Assembly: GCF_024437655.1 (NCBI RefSeq)
Contig: NZ_JANBVF010000008.1
Span: forward strand, 62,001-126,000
Reading direction: 5' to 3'
Length of the DNA stretch: 64,000 nt
Origin: Chitinolyticbacter albus
Lineage (GTDB): Bacteria; Pseudomonadota; Gammaproteobacteria; Burkholderiales; Chitinibacteraceae
Part shown: one piece after another, positions 37,318 through 46,429 of the stretch
Numbering within the stretch: the first letter of the stretch is position 1
How the letters are laid out: each line of letters opens with the position of its first letter
Translations under genes and position numbers: made by a program
The notes under the pieces: model-generated
Seen by the model: the letters and a program-made list of their open reading frames with translations, nothing else
What the model was told of the DNA's origin: nothing
The model's database searches: none

Positions 37318-37345
37318 ACGGCCACCCTAGGGTGGCCGTTTTTTT
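37318..37345 (+). terminator. Rho-independent terminator of the GH19 gene
   Basis: ACGGCCACC-CTAG-GGTGGCCGT (37318-37339) followed by TTTTTT. The palindromic stem also serves as a weak end for the convergent 76-residue gene. Confidence 0.95.
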
Positions 37346-37357
37346 GTTTGAGTGCGC

Positions 37358-37588
37358 TCAGCCCAGCTGGGCGTGCACGTCGGAGAGCGCCAGCAATTCG
37401 ATGAGTTGATCCACCGAATAACCACGCTCTGCCGCAAGCTGCACCAGTTGATCGCGCAGCTCGCGCTTCTTGCGCGTCACTGCGATCTTGTCCTGTGTTT
37501 CGCGCTCTGCCTGGGCGCGCAGCAATTGCCAGTTTTCATCCTGGTTAACAAACAATTCGGAGGGATGGGAATACGCCCCTTCAGTCAT
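37358..37588 (-). CDS. Small helical protein, unknown
   Basis: 76 residues: SELFVNQDENWQLLRAQAER, then a basic region KIAVTRKKRELRDQLVQLAA and ERGYSVDQLIELLALSD. It looks like a short coiled-coil protein with a helix-turn-helix-like C-terminus, but no family is recognised. It is convergent with the GH19 gene and ends 13 bases past its terminator. Confidence 0.6.
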   Translation of the reverse strand: MTEGAYSHPSELFVNQDENWQLLRAQAERETQDKIAVTRKKRELRDQLVQLAAERGYSVDQLIELLALSDVHAQLG

Positions 37589-37733
37589 CGAAACATCCTG
37601 TGCAATGGTATACGGTCGGTCAGGCTGTAAGGTAAGGGTGAAAGCTTACTATTTCAAGTCCACCCTGCCCTTATCTGTTGTCGCCCAAGCCCGCCGCGGC
37701 ACAATGTGAATCTTTACCTGGCAGCGGCAGGGC

Positions 37734-38141
37734 TCAATCGTGCTTGCCCTTCCCTTTGCCGTGGCCCTTGCCGTGCTGGCCATGGCCATTGTCGTGATGC
37801 CCGTGACCAGGATGAGCCTCACGATAACGCGGCGCATATACATCGTTGTACCAACTGTCCTGCACGAAATAAACCGGGCGATTGCAAGCGCTGTAACGGC
37901 TGCAATGCTTTTTCCAGTTCTTGGCATGGCCCGGCGGCACGCGCAGGTAGACCGGCGAGTAACGCTGTGGCTGCTGCACCACCACGATAGGCTGCGGATA
38001 AACGAGCTCGGGGCGCGGGTAATTGCCGATTTCGATCCGGCCGTAGAAATGTGGATCCCCTACCGTCACCGATACGCCCACTTCCGCCTGCGCCAACGGG
38101 CCGGCGGCAAGCAATGCACAGGCAATCCAGAGTCGTTTCAT
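37734..38141 (-). CDS. Small secreted protein with His/Gly/Lys-rich tail
   Basis: 135 residues. Signal peptide MKRLWIACALLAAGPLAQA, then EVGVSVTVGDPHFYGRIEIG, PVYLRVPPGHAKNWKKHC, and VYFVQDSWYNDVYAPRYREA, a pattern I recall from small periplasmic proteins of unknown function in betaproteobacteria. The tail of about 25 residues is made almost only of His, Gly and Lys and could bind metal. GGAGAA precedes the ATG. Confidence 0.75.
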   Translation of the reverse strand: MKRLWIACALLAAGPLAQAEVGVSVTVGDPHFYGRIEIGNYPRPELVYPQPIVVVQQPQRYSPVYLRVPPGHAKNWKKHCSRYSACNRPVYFVQDSWYNDVYAPRYREAHPGHGHHDNGHGQHGKGHGKGKGKHD

Positions 38142-38324
38142 CGTGTTTCTCCTTCTATCGCAATCGCGGGCCATCGCCCGCAAGGTATCCGTGCCAATAT
38201 TAGTATCCGATAGAACGCTGAAATGGCAGTGCCTAGTTCACAGGGCCCGAGCCTTTGTGAAGTGGGTTAACTGGCGTGATCGATCACAGGCCTGCGTCGC
38301 CTCACGCGGCGCTGAGGAGAGGAT

Positions 38325-39227
38325 ATGAGCAATCCACTGCGCATCGGTATCATCGGTTGCGCCGAATACACCCATGGCAGGATGTGGGCCCGGCAGTGGC
38401 ATCAGGAAGCTCAGCATGGCCTCGTTGCCGCGCGGCTGTGGGATGCCGATGTGCGCGTAGCCACGGCGCTGGCGGAGGAAATTAGCGCCGAGGTGGCGGC
38501 AACGCCGCAAGCGGTGGCCGACAACTGCGATGGCGTGGTGATCGCCACGCTGCAACCCGCTGACTACCTGGGGCTGGCCACGCCACATCTGGCCGCAGGC
38601 CGGCGCGTCTTCCTCAACCGGCCACTGGCTGGCAGCCTGGCCGATGCCCGATCGCTGTTCGCGCTGGCCGATACGCACGGCGCGGCGGTGTATTCAGCCT
38701 CGGCGCTATTGCACACGCACGCGGCATCACGCATCCGAGCCACCTTGGCCGAGATCGGCACCTTGCGCTATTTCTCGCTGGTCGGCCCCACCGACACCGC
38801 GGACTGGTACCTGCCCCATCTCTATGCGTGCCTTGCGAGCACGTTGGGGCCGGGATTGGCCCGCGTGGTCCACGCCGACCTGCCGTGCCACGCAGGCGAT
38901 CCGCACCGCCTCGCTGGCCCCGCCACGGTGATAGTCGAATACGCGACCGACAGCCCGCTGGGTGCGGTGCGCGGCACGCTGACGCTGATCGGGCCCGGCA
39001 GCGACTGGTACGGCTTCACCCTCAAGCTGTATGGCAGCAGCGGCGCTTCGGCCGAGCTCGATTTCGATGTCGGGTATGCGCTCTTGTTTGACGCAATGCG
39101 GTGCTTCTTCCTCGACGGTGCCGCGCCGCTACCACGCGCGCTGATGCTGGAGCAGGTTGCCGCCCATTACGCCACCTTGCAGGCTGCAACGAGCGGGCAG
39201 GCCGTCACGCTGGAGACGTCTCGATGA
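38325..39227 (+). CDS. Gfo/Idh/MocA-family protein lacking the catalytic EKP lysine
   Basis: 300 residues. Rossmann motif RIGIIGCAEYTHGRMW, DGVVIATLQPADYLGLA, then FLNRPLAGS where active family members have EKP. The catalytic lysine is therefore replaced by Arg after Asn, so it may be inactive or a binding partner. The C-terminal half keeps a beta-sheet dimerisation-like domain. It overlaps the next Gfo/Idh/MocA gene by four bases (ATGA), suggesting a hetero-oligomer. Substrate unknown. Confidence 0.8.
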   Translation: MSNPLRIGIIGCAEYTHGRMWARQWHQEAQHGLVAARLWDADVRVATALAEEISAEVAATPQAVADNCDGVVIATLQPADYLGLATPHLAAGRRVFLNRPLAGSLADARSLFALADTHGAAVYSASALLHTHAASRIRATLAEIGTLRYFSLVGPTDTADWYLPHLYACLASTLGPGLARVVHADLPCHAGDPHRLAGPATVIVEYATDSPLGAVRGTLTLIGPGSDWYGFTLKLYGSSGASAELDFDVGYALLFDAMRCFFLDGAAPLPRALMLEQVAAHYATLQAATSGQAVTLETSR

Positions 39228-40192
39228 GCCCCGCCCCGCTCGCCGTCGGCTTGATCGGCTGCGGTCAGTTCGGTCGCTTCCTGGCCCAGGTGGCCATCGG
39301 CACCGGCCGTATCCGCATCAAAGCGGCCTGCGACCAGGATGCGCAACGCGCTGCCACGCTGGCGACGGAACTGTCTGCGGTGGCGTGCGACGACATCGCC
39401 GCGGTGTGTGCGCGGCCCGATGTCGACGCCGTGCTGATCGCGACGCCACCAGCCCTGCATGCCGAACATGCGATTACCGCGCTGCGGGCGGGCAAGCAGG
39501 TGTTTCTGGAAAAGCCGATGGCACTGAGCGAGGCGGATTGCGCCGCGATCAACCAAGCCTGCGCCGCATCGGGGCGGCAGCTGATGGTGGGGCACGTGCT
39601 GCGCTGGTTCGAGCCATACCGTGCAATTGCTGCGGCCTACCGGTCCGGACAGTTGGGACGCGCGCTACATGGCAGCTTCTGGCGGCTGGAGCACGATTTC
39701 CTGCGGATCGCGCCATGGAAAGGCCAGCGCGCCGGCAGCGGCGGCTACCTGTTCGAGGTCGCCGCCCACGAACTCGACTGGCTGCGCAGCGTGTTCGGCG
39801 AAGTGCAATCCATTGCGACCGCGATCGACAAGCGCCTGCCCTCGGCGCATGAGCTGGAGGACCGGGTCGCTTTGCAACTGGGCTTTGCCGACGGCTTTGG
39901 CGTGCACTACCTCGGTGGCACCGGCTTTTCCGCCAACAGCCACGGTTTCTGCCTGCGCTTCGAGCACGCGACCATCGAAAGCGACGCGGCGTTCGATCCG
40001 GCGCGGGTCCGCATCACTCAGCATGGAGCGCACCCGATCACGCTCGACTTCAGCCAAACCAATCCCTATCGGGCCGAGCTCGATGCCTGGCTGGACAGCT
40101 TGGCGCAGCAGCAAGCGATGCCGGTTACCGGTGCGGATGCGGCGGCCACCGTGGCGTTGATTGCCAGCGCCTATCGCGCCGCCGGCTGGTAA
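39224..40192 (+). CDS. Gfo/Idh/MocA-family oxidoreductase
   Basis: 322 residues. Nucleotide-binding [38 protein letters not shown], catalytic [10 protein letters not shown] (intact EKP lysine), [11 protein letters not shown], and [16 protein letters not shown] with the family HxxD pair. Members oxidise or reduce sugars, inositols or amino-sugar derivatives with NAD(P). It is translationally coupled to the EKP-less paralogue upstream. In this chitin-related region an amino-sugar substrate is possible but not shown. Confidence 0.9.
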   Translation: MSPAPLAVGLIGCGQFGRFLAQVAIGTGRIRIKAACDQDAQRAATLATELSAVACDDIAAVCARPDVDAVLIATPPALHAEHAITALRAGKQVFLEKPMALSEADCAAINQACAASGRQLMVGHVLRWFEPYRAIAAAYRSGQLGRALHGSFWRLEHDFLRIAPWKGQRAGSGGYLFEVAAHELDWLRSVFGEVQSIATAIDKRLPSAHELEDRVALQLGFADGFGVHYLGGTGFSANSHGFCLRFEHATIESDAAFDPARVRITQHGAHPITLDFSQTNPYRAELDAWLDSLAQQQAMPVTGADAAATVALIASAYRAAGW

Positions 40193-40289
40193 TGCCGGAT
40201 TCGGCCTACAACGCGGCGCAGCAGCGCGCGGACAGCGGCATATCGGGCTTCGGCTTAGGCTGGCGTTACCGCTTACCCGGAGAACTGCC

Positions 40290-40466
40290 ATGCTGAAATG
40301 GGCTCTGATCTTCTTCATCGTTTCGCTGATTGCCGGTGTCTTCGGCTTTACCGGCATCGCCAGTGGCGCCGCAGCGATTGCACAAGTGTTGTTCTACATC
40401 GCCATCGCCCTGTTCCTGATCTTCCTGGTGCTGGGCCTGACCGTGTTCAAAAGCATTACCAAATAG
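40290..40466 (+). CDS. DUF1328 small membrane protein
   Basis: 58 residues: [40 protein letters not shown], and [14 protein letters not shown]. This is the standard DUF1328 (YtjA-like) two-helix inner-membrane protein, often under envelope stress control. It is followed by a GC hairpin. Confidence 0.93.
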   Translation: MLKWALIFFIVSLIAGVFGFTGIASGAAAIAQVLFYIAIALFLIFLVLGLTVFKSITK

Positions 40467-40477
40467 ACCCCCTGCCT

Positions 40478-40501
40478 AACGGCGGCCTTGTGGCCGCCGT
40501 T
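40478..40501 (+). terminator. Hairpin after the DUF1328 gene
   Basis: AACGGCGGCC-TTGT-GGCCGCCGTT, a perfect 10-bp stem 11 bases after the stop, followed by CTGCCGTTC and no T-run. Likely the transcript end. Confidence 0.75.
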
Positions 40502-40696
40502 CTGCCGTTCATCGGCGCTACCGTTTCCGTCATGCCGGTGCAACGCCGGTGATCGTTGGCCTGATCCTTTCCCATAAAACCATTTGTCAACTTGCGAATC
40601 GCGAACATTGTCGCGCCCCCGTTGCGTGAGTGAAATCGCCTCCGCGCCTCCGCATCATCGCGGAGCGAAATCGAAAAAACCGGAGGAGTGTGGACA

Positions 40697-42853
40697 ATGC
40701 GGGGACTCAAACATCTGATCCTGCCGCTGTCGCTGGGGCTGATCTCGGCGACGACACTGGCAAACAGCAACTTTCTCAAGACTGATGGCCGCCTGGTGCG
40801 TAACGGCAATGGCGATGTGGTCTACCTGCGCGGGGTGAACCTCGGCGGCTGGTTCGTGCATGAGCCATGGATGACGCCGCTGCAGGGCGCCAATGACGAA
40901 TGGACGATGCGCCAGACGCTGACCAACCGCTTTGGCGCGGCCCAGGCACAGGCGTTGATCAACACCTATCGCGACAGCTGGATCAAGGAACAGGATTTCC
41001 AGAAGATTTCCGAAGTGGGCATGAACGTGGTGCGGCTGCCGCTCTACTGGCAGGACTATATGAACCTGGACGGCAGCTGGAAATACAATGCCCAGGGGCA
41101 GATCGACTTTGCCTCGATCGAGAAAGCCGTGGAATGGGCGCGCAAGCACAGGCTCTATGTGATCCTGGACCTGCACGGTGCCCCCGGCTCGCAAAACGGC
41201 CAGGACCATTCCGGCAAGATCGGCAGCGCCGATTTGTGGAAGAATGAAAGCTACCGGCAGATGACGGTGAACTTTTGGCGCGAGCTGGCACGGCGCTTCG
41301 CCGGCAACGCCACCGTGGCCGGCTACGACGTGCTGAACGAGCCTTCCGAGAACTTTCCGTCGCAGGCATCCGGCCCCAGCGTCTGGAACCTGTACGACCG
41401 CGTCTACGACGCGATCCGCGCCGTGGATCCGGACCACATCATCATTCTGGAAGGCATCTGGGACTGGGCAGCCATCCCGCATCCCAACAGCTACGGCTGG
41501 TCCAACGTGATCTACGAGTTCCATTACTACCTGTGGGGCAACGACAACAACAGCGCGGCCCAGGCGAGCTTTGTCGAGAGCAAGATCAACCAGGAACAGC
41601 AATACCTCGGCTACAACGTGCCGCACTACGTCGGCGAGTTCAATTTCTTCGGTTTGAAGGACGGCTGGGACTACGGCCTGCGGCGCTATAACGAGGCCGG
41701 CTGGCACTGGACCAACTGGAGCTACAAGGCCACCAATATGGGCAACTGGGCGCTCTACAACGGCACCAACGCCGCGGCCAACAAGCCCAATGTCGCGACC
41801 GACAGCTACGCCACCATCGAGAGCAAATGGCGCAACTGGGATACCGACGCCCATATGGCACCCAATCAGGGTCTGATCGACAGCCTGAGGACCGCCGTAC
41901 GCAGCGGCAACGGCCTGATCCGCAACCTGCCCTACAGCGGCAGCATCCTGGCGAGCAGCACCATCGAGGCCGAGTACGCCTACCAGCAGCGCGGCACCTC
42001 GCAGGAAGGCGGCGTCGTCGGCTACTTCGACAACGGCGACTGGCTGCGCTTTATCGACGTGAACTTCGGCAGCGGCGCCAACCGCCTGCGCCTGCGCCTG
42101 GCCGTCGATGCGGCCTACGCTGGCAAGCAGATCGAGCTGCGGCTCGGCAGCCCGACCGGCACCTTGCTGGCCACCCATACCGTGGCCAGCACCGGCGGCT
42201 GGGGCAACTACGCCGAGCAGGTGGTCAACCTGAGTCAGAACGTGTCCGGCATCCAGAACGTGTACCTGGTCGGCAAGGGCGGCGACGGCATCGCCAACCT
42301 GGACTGGCTACGCTTCGAAAGCAGTGCCGTCACACCGACGCCGACACCAACAGCGTCTCCAACACCAACGCCGGTCACTCCGATGCCGACCGCAACGCCG
42401 GCACCGACCCCTGTCACCCCTGCCCCCGTCACGCCACTGCCCAGCCTGTGCTACGCAGCGTGGGGCACTGGCGCTGTCTATATGGCCGGTCAGCGTGTCA
42501 CCCATGCCGGGCGCAACTACGAAGCCAAGTGGTGGACCCAGGGTGACAACCCGGCGCAAGCGGGGAACTGGGGCGTGTGGCGCAATCTGGGCGTCTGCGG
42601 CAGCACGCCAGCCACGCCGGCACCCACACCGCTGCCCACACCTGTCGCCACGCCGCGCCCCACATCGCAACCCACACCGGTCGGCCAGGTCTGCAATGCG
42701 GCCTGGCGCGAAGGCGACAACTACACCACTGGCCAGCAGGTGAGTTACAACGGCCACAACTACGTGGCGCTGGTCAGCCACACCGCGTATGTCGGCACCG
42801 GTTGGAACCCGGCCGCGTCACCGACCTTGTGGCACGAGCTGGGCGCCTGCTGA
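40697..42853 (+). CDS. Secreted GH5 glucanase with CBM6-like and two CBM5/12 modules
   Basis: 718 residues. Signal peptide 1-22; ATG nine bases after GGAGGA. GH5 barrel at about 24-395: YLRGVNLGGWFVHEPWMTP, VILDLHGAPGSQNG, GYDVLNEPSENF (acid/base E215) and HYVGEFNFFGL (nucleophile E314); the RGVNLGGW start resembles exo-beta-1,3-glucanase-type GH5. CBM6-like module at 420-543 (STIEAEYAYQQRG, GDWLRFIDVNFG), which in the family binds beta-glucans. Two CBM5/12 at 585-634 and 666-718 bind chitin. Pro/Thr linkers join the parts. The mix suits fungal cell walls, where beta-glucan and chitin are interleaved; activity is inferred. Confidence 0.92.
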   Translation: MRGLKHLILPLSLGLISATTLANSNFLKTDGRLVRNGNGDVVYLRGVNLGGWFVHEPWMTPLQGANDEWTMRQTLTNRFGAAQAQALINTYRDSWIKEQDFQKISEVGMNVVRLPLYWQDYMNLDGSWKYNAQGQIDFASIEKAVEWARKHRLYVILDLHGAPGSQNGQDHSGKIGSADLWKNESYRQMTVNFWRELARRFAGNATVAGYDVLNEPSENFPSQASGPSVWNLYDRVYDAIRAVDPDHIIILEGIWDWAAIPHPNSYGWSNVIYEFHYYLWGNDNNSAAQASFVESKINQEQQYLGYNVPHYVGEFNFFGLKDGWDYGLRRYNEAGWHWTNWSYKATNMGNWALYNGTNAAANKPNVATDSYATIESKWRNWDTDAHMAPNQGLIDSLRTAVRSGNGLIRNLPYSGSILASSTIEAEYAYQQRGTSQEGGVVGYFDNGDWLRFIDVNFGSGANRLRLRLAVDAAYAGKQIELRLGSPTGTLLATHTVASTGGWGNYAEQVVNLSQNVSGIQNVYLVGKGGDGIANLDWLRFESSAVTPTPTPTASPTPTPVTPMPTATPAPTPVTPAPVTPLPSLCYAAWGTGAVYMAGQRVTHAGRNYEAKWWTQGDNPAQAGNWGVWRNLGVCGSTPATPAPTPLPTPVATPRPTSQPTPVGQVCNAAWREGDNYTTGQQVSYNGHNYVALVSHTAYVGTGWNPAASPTLWHELGAC

Positions 42854-42864
42854 ACGGCAGTGCC

Positions 42865-43128
42865 CTATTCGTAGAGCTTGCCGCTGTAGAGCAGCATGGC
42901 GCAGCGCTTCCACGGCGAGGCATCGCGCAGGCCTTGGGTGCGACCGAGCTGGGTGGTTTCGCCCCAGGCCAGCGCCGCCTCGAGAAAGGCGGCGATGCCC
43001 TGGGCCTGCCACCCGGTGTTCTCGCCCTGCTCCTGGGCCAGGCGGTCCGCGTGCAACGCGGCGACGAAGGCGAGGAAACTCGCCTCGTCGGTGACAGCCT
43101 GCAATTGGTCATATAGCGTCGCGCTCAT
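42865..43128 (-). CDS. DUF7660-like small protein
   Basis: 87 residues: MSATLYDQLQAVTDEASFLA, FVAALHADRLAQEQGENTGW, GIAAFLEAALAWGETTQLGR, and SPWKRCAMLLYSGKLYE. This matches small proteins of the DUF7660 type (DEASFLxFVxAL ... WxxxxIxxFLEAAxAW), with no known function. The ATG overlaps the LysR stop by four bases, so it is co-expressed with the regulator. Confidence 0.8.
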   Translation of the reverse strand: MSATLYDQLQAVTDEASFLAFVAALHADRLAQEQGENTGWQAQGIAAFLEAALAWGETTQLGRTQGLRDASPWKRCAMLLYSGKLYE

Positions 43129-44045
43129 GCTTGCTCCGTGGGTCGGCGCGGCGTGCCCTGCCATTCGCGCCAGAAATCGATCAGGCAGCGCAGCTTGGCC
43201 GGCAGTTGCCGCCGCGATGGATAGTAGAGGTAGAAACCCGGCCAAATCGGGCAAGCGGCCTGCAACACCGGAATCAACCGCCCCTGCGCCACTGCCGCTT
43301 CGACGAGGCCGGAGAACGTGTAGGCGAGGCCAAAGCCGTGCTCGGCGAGCCAGGGCATCGAGGCACTGTCGCTGACGGTGAGCGGCCCGTCGATCTCCAC
43401 CTCCACCTCGCGGCCGTCGCGCAGCAGCTCCCAGCGATAGATGGCGCCGGTCGACTGGAAGCGGTAGCGGATGCAGCGATGCTGTCGCAGGTCCTCGATG
43501 CGCTGTGGCGGCGGGTGCTGCGCGAAATACCCTGGGCTGCCGACGATGGCCACCTGCTGCGTCGCCATCAGTGGCATCGCCACCATATCGCCCTCGACCG
43601 ATTCGCCAAGCCGGATGCCGGCGTCGAACCCCTGCGCCACGATATCGACGAAACGATCCTCCTGGCTGAGGTCCAGCCGGATCTGCGGATAGCGTGCCAT
43701 GAATACACGCAGCCCCTCCCCCAGCAGCGGCAGCGTGCTGCGCGGCAAGGTCAGCCGCAGCGTGCCGGCCGGCTGATCGCGAAACTCGTCGAGCATCGCC
43801 CCGGCCGCAAGCACATCGGCCATCGCCGGTGCCACTTGCGCGTAGTAGCGCTCGCCCGCCTCGGTCAGCCCCACGCTGCGCGTGGTCCGGTGCAACAGAC
43901 GCACGCCCAGCCGGGTTTCCAGCGACTTCACCGCCAGACTGACCGCCGGCGGCGTCACCTCCAGCTGCGCCGCAGCAGCGGTGAAGCTGCGCTTTTGCAC
44001 CACCGTGACAAAGGCGACGATGCCGTCGAGTTGATCCAGCCTCAT
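43125..44045 (-). CDS. LysR-family transcriptional regulator
   Basis: 306 residues: N-terminal winged HTH (MRLDQLDGIVAFVTVVQKRS, AAAAQLEVTPPAVSLAVKSL, RLLHRTTRSVGLTEAG), then the substrate-binding domain (GTLRLTLPRSTLPLLG, DRFVDIVAQGFDAGIRLGES). It is divergent from an aldo/keto reductase gene with a 108-base shared intergenic region, the usual layout for a regulator and its target. Inducer unknown. Confidence 0.94.
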   Translation of the reverse strand: MRLDQLDGIVAFVTVVQKRSFTAAAAQLEVTPPAVSLAVKSLETRLGVRLLHRTTRSVGLTEAGERYYAQVAPAMADVLAAGAMLDEFRDQPAGTLRLTLPRSTLPLLGEGLRVFMARYPQIRLDLSQEDRFVDIVAQGFDAGIRLGESVEGDMVAMPLMATQQVAIVGSPGYFAQHPPPQRIEDLRQHRCIRYRFQSTGAIYRWELLRDGREVEVEIDGPLTVSDSASMPWLAEHGFGLAYTFSGLVEAAVAQGRLIPVLQAACPIWPGFYLYYPSRRQLPAKLRCLIDFWREWQGTPRRPTEQA

Positions 44046-44153
44046 TGGTAAACACTGCTTAACAAGTTGAGAAGATTATGGCCATTTTTCCGCGCAGTGT
44101 GGCGAACTAAGCTGCGCAGGTGTTCCAGCCCATTCACTTTCAGGAGCAACACC

Positions 44154-45257
44154 ATGGCCATCGATCGTTACTACACCCTGGGCCGCACCGGCCTGCGCGT
44201 CAGCCGCCTCTCGCTCGGCGTCATGACCTTCGGCACCGAATGGGGCTGGGGTTCGGACAAGGCTGCGGCGCAGCGCGTGTTCGATCTCTACCTCGACGCC
44301 GGCAGCAATTTCTTCGATACCGCCGACGTCTACACCAACGGCACCAGCGAGAACTGGCTCGGCGAGTTCGTCGCGGCCCGCCAGGCGCGCGACCAGGTGG
44401 TGCTGGCGAGCAAGTTCACCTTCAACCTGGGCGAGCGCAATGCCAACGGCGGCGGCAACGGGCGCAAGAACATCCTGCGTGCGGTGGAGGGCTCGCTGAA
44501 GCGACTCGGCACCGATTACCTCGACGTCTACTACCTGCACGCCTGGGACCAGATCACCCCGGCCGAGGAAGTGATCCGCACGCTGGATGATCTGGTCAGT
44601 TCCGGCAAGGTGCGTCATATCGGGCTGTCGGATGTACCGGCCTGGTACGCGGCGCGGATGCAGACGCTGGCCGAATGGCGCGGCTACGAGCCGATTTCCG
44701 CCTTGCAGCTGCAATACTCGCTGGTCGAGCGCAACCTGGAGCACGAGTACACCCGGCTCGCCACCGAACTGGGCATGGGCATCACCGTGTGGAGCCCGCT
44801 GGCGAGCGGCCTCTTGTCCGGCAAGTACCGACCCGGCACGATCCCGGAAGGGCGGCTCGCCGTGATGCAGGACAACGGCAACCCGGCGTTCCAGCATCTG
44901 ACCGAGCGGAACTGGACCATCGTTGCCGAACTGGAACGGGTGGCCAACGAGATCGATCGGCCGATGAACCAGGTGGCGCTCAACTGGGTGGCCAACCGCC
45001 CGGGCGTCGCCAGCGTGATCGCCGGCGCCAGCAAGCCCGAACAGCTGCAATCAAACCTGCAGGCGCTCGATTTCACGCTGCCAACCGAGCTTATCGCGCG
45101 GCTCGACGCGATCAGCGCCCCCAGTGTGCCCTTCCCCTACTACTTCTTCACCAATGCCATGCAGGGCATGATCTACGGTGGCGCCACGGCCGGCGACAAG
45201 CCGGAAGGCTATCGCGCACCGGTACTGGTGAGCGGCACCGGCAGCGGCGTGAGCTAA
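44154..45257 (+). CDS. Aldo/keto reductase
   Basis: 367 residues. TIM-barrel AKR signatures: GRTGLRVSRLSLGVMTFG, FDTADVYTNGTSENWLGEF (catalytic Asp and Tyr), VVLASKFTF (Lys), YYLHAWD (His), GVASVIAGASKPEQLQSN (NADPH site). CAGGAG lies before the ATG. Reduces carbonyl compounds with NADPH; substrate unknown. Probably controlled by the divergent LysR protein. Its end shares a hairpin with leuB. Confidence 0.94.
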   Translation: MAIDRYYTLGRTGLRVSRLSLGVMTFGTEWGWGSDKAAAQRVFDLYLDAGSNFFDTADVYTNGTSENWLGEFVAARQARDQVVLASKFTFNLGERNANGGGNGRKNILRAVEGSLKRLGTDYLDVYYLHAWDQITPAEEVIRTLDDLVSSGKVRHIGLSDVPAWYAARMQTLAEWRGYEPISALQLQYSLVERNLEHEYTRLATELGMGITVWSPLASGLLSGKYRPGTIPEGRLAVMQDNGNPAFQHLTERNWTIVAELERVANEIDRPMNQVALNWVANRPGVASVIAGASKPEQLQSNLQALDFTLPTELIARLDAISAPSVPFPYYFFTNAMQGMIYGGATAGDKPEGYRAPVLVSGTGSGVS

Positions 45258-45274
45258 TTCCGTCGCCACCAACA

Positions 45275-45304
45275 AAAACGGCACCGCATGAGCGGTGCCG
45301 TTTT
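45275..45304. terminator. Bidirectional terminator between the aldo/keto reductase gene and leuB
   Basis: AAAACGGCACCGC-ATGA-GCGGTGCCGTTTT: 13-bp perfect stem with A-run on one side and T-run on the other, placed between convergent genes. Confidence 0.95.
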
Positions 45305-45320
45305 GCCATGCCGATGTGGG

Positions 45321-46385
45321 TTACAGCGCAGCGACCACGGCGTCGCCCATCGCCGAGCAGCTCACCTTCTCGGTGCCGGCCTCGTAGATATCGGCCGTGC
45401 GCAGGCCACGGGCCAGCACCGCCTTCACCGCGTTCTCCACGCGCACCGCGCGTGCCTCGTCGTTCAGGCTGTAGCGCAGCAACATCGCCAGCGACAAAAT
45501 GGTCGCCAGCGGGTTGGCCACATCCTTGCCGGCGATATCGGGTGCCGAACCATGGCTGGGCTCATAGAGGCCCTTGTTGTTGGCGTCGAGCGACGCGGAG
45601 GGCAGCATGCCGATCGAGCCGGTCAGCATCGAGGCTTCGTCCGAAAGGATGTCGCCAAAGATATTGCCGGTGACCATCACATCGAACTGCTTGGGCGCGC
45701 GCACCAGCTGCATCGCGGCGTTATCCACATACATGTGGCTGAGTTCGACGTCCGGATATTGCTTGGCGACGTCGGTGACGATTTCCTTCCAGAACTCGGT
45801 GGTCTCCAGCACATTGGCCTTGTCGACCGAGCACAGCTTCTTGCCACGCTTTTGTGCGGCCTGGAACGCGACATGCGCGATGCGGCGGATTTCCGACTCG
45901 GCGTAGAGCATGGTGTTGAAGCCTTCACGCTCGCCGTTGTCGTTCACGCGCACGCCACGCGGCTGGCCAAAATAGATGTCGCCGGTCAGCTCGCGCACGA
46001 TCAGGATGTCGAGGCCGCTCACCACTTCGGGCTTCAGCGTCGACGCGTTCGCCAATTCCGGGTACAGGATGGCCGGGCGCAGATTGGCAAAGAGGTTGAG
46101 GTCCTTGCGGATGGCCAAAAGGCCGCGCTCCGGGCGCAGCGGGCGATCGAGCTTGTCATACTGCGGGCCACCGACGGCGCCCAAGAGAATGGCATCGGCT
46201 TCACGCGCAAGCTTCTGGGTGAACTCGGGGTACGGTGCGCCGTAGGCGTCATAAGCCGCGCCACCGAGCGGTGCTTCGCTGATCTCGACGGTCAGGCCGC
46301 CCTCGATCAGCTGGTTCAGGACCTTCTTGGCTTGGGCGACGATTTCCGGGCCGATGCCATCGCCGGGGAGGATAAGGACTTTCAT
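45321..46385 (-). CDS. leuB: 3-isopropylmalate dehydrogenase
   Basis: 354 residues: [73 protein letters not shown], and [20 protein letters not shown]. It oxidises and decarboxylates 3-isopropylmalate in leucine synthesis (Mg2+, NAD+). It is separated from leuC/leuD by nagB and two other genes. A decayed copy of its first ~80 bases lies at 47331-47412, implying an insertion event at its 5' end. Confidence 0.97.
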   Translation of the reverse strand: MKVLILPGDGIGPEIVAQAKKVLNQLIEGGLTVEISEAPLGGAAYDAYGAPYPEFTQKLAREADAILLGAVGGPQYDKLDRPLRPERGLLAIRKDLNLFANLRPAILYPELANASTLKPEVVSGLDILIVRELTGDIYFGQPRGVRVNDNGEREGFNTMLYAESEIRRIAHVAFQAAQKRGKKLCSVDKANVLETTEFWKEIVTDVAKQYPDVELSHMYVDNAAMQLVRAPKQFDVMVTGNIFGDILSDEASMLTGSIGMLPSASLDANNKGLYEPSHGSAPDIAGKDVANPLATILSLAMLLRYSLNDEARAVRVENAVKAVLARGLRTADIYEAGTEKVSCSAMGDAVVAAL

Positions 46386-46429
46386 GACATGTCTCGTAGC
46401 TAGAAATTAAATGTTCTCGTGTCGCAGTC

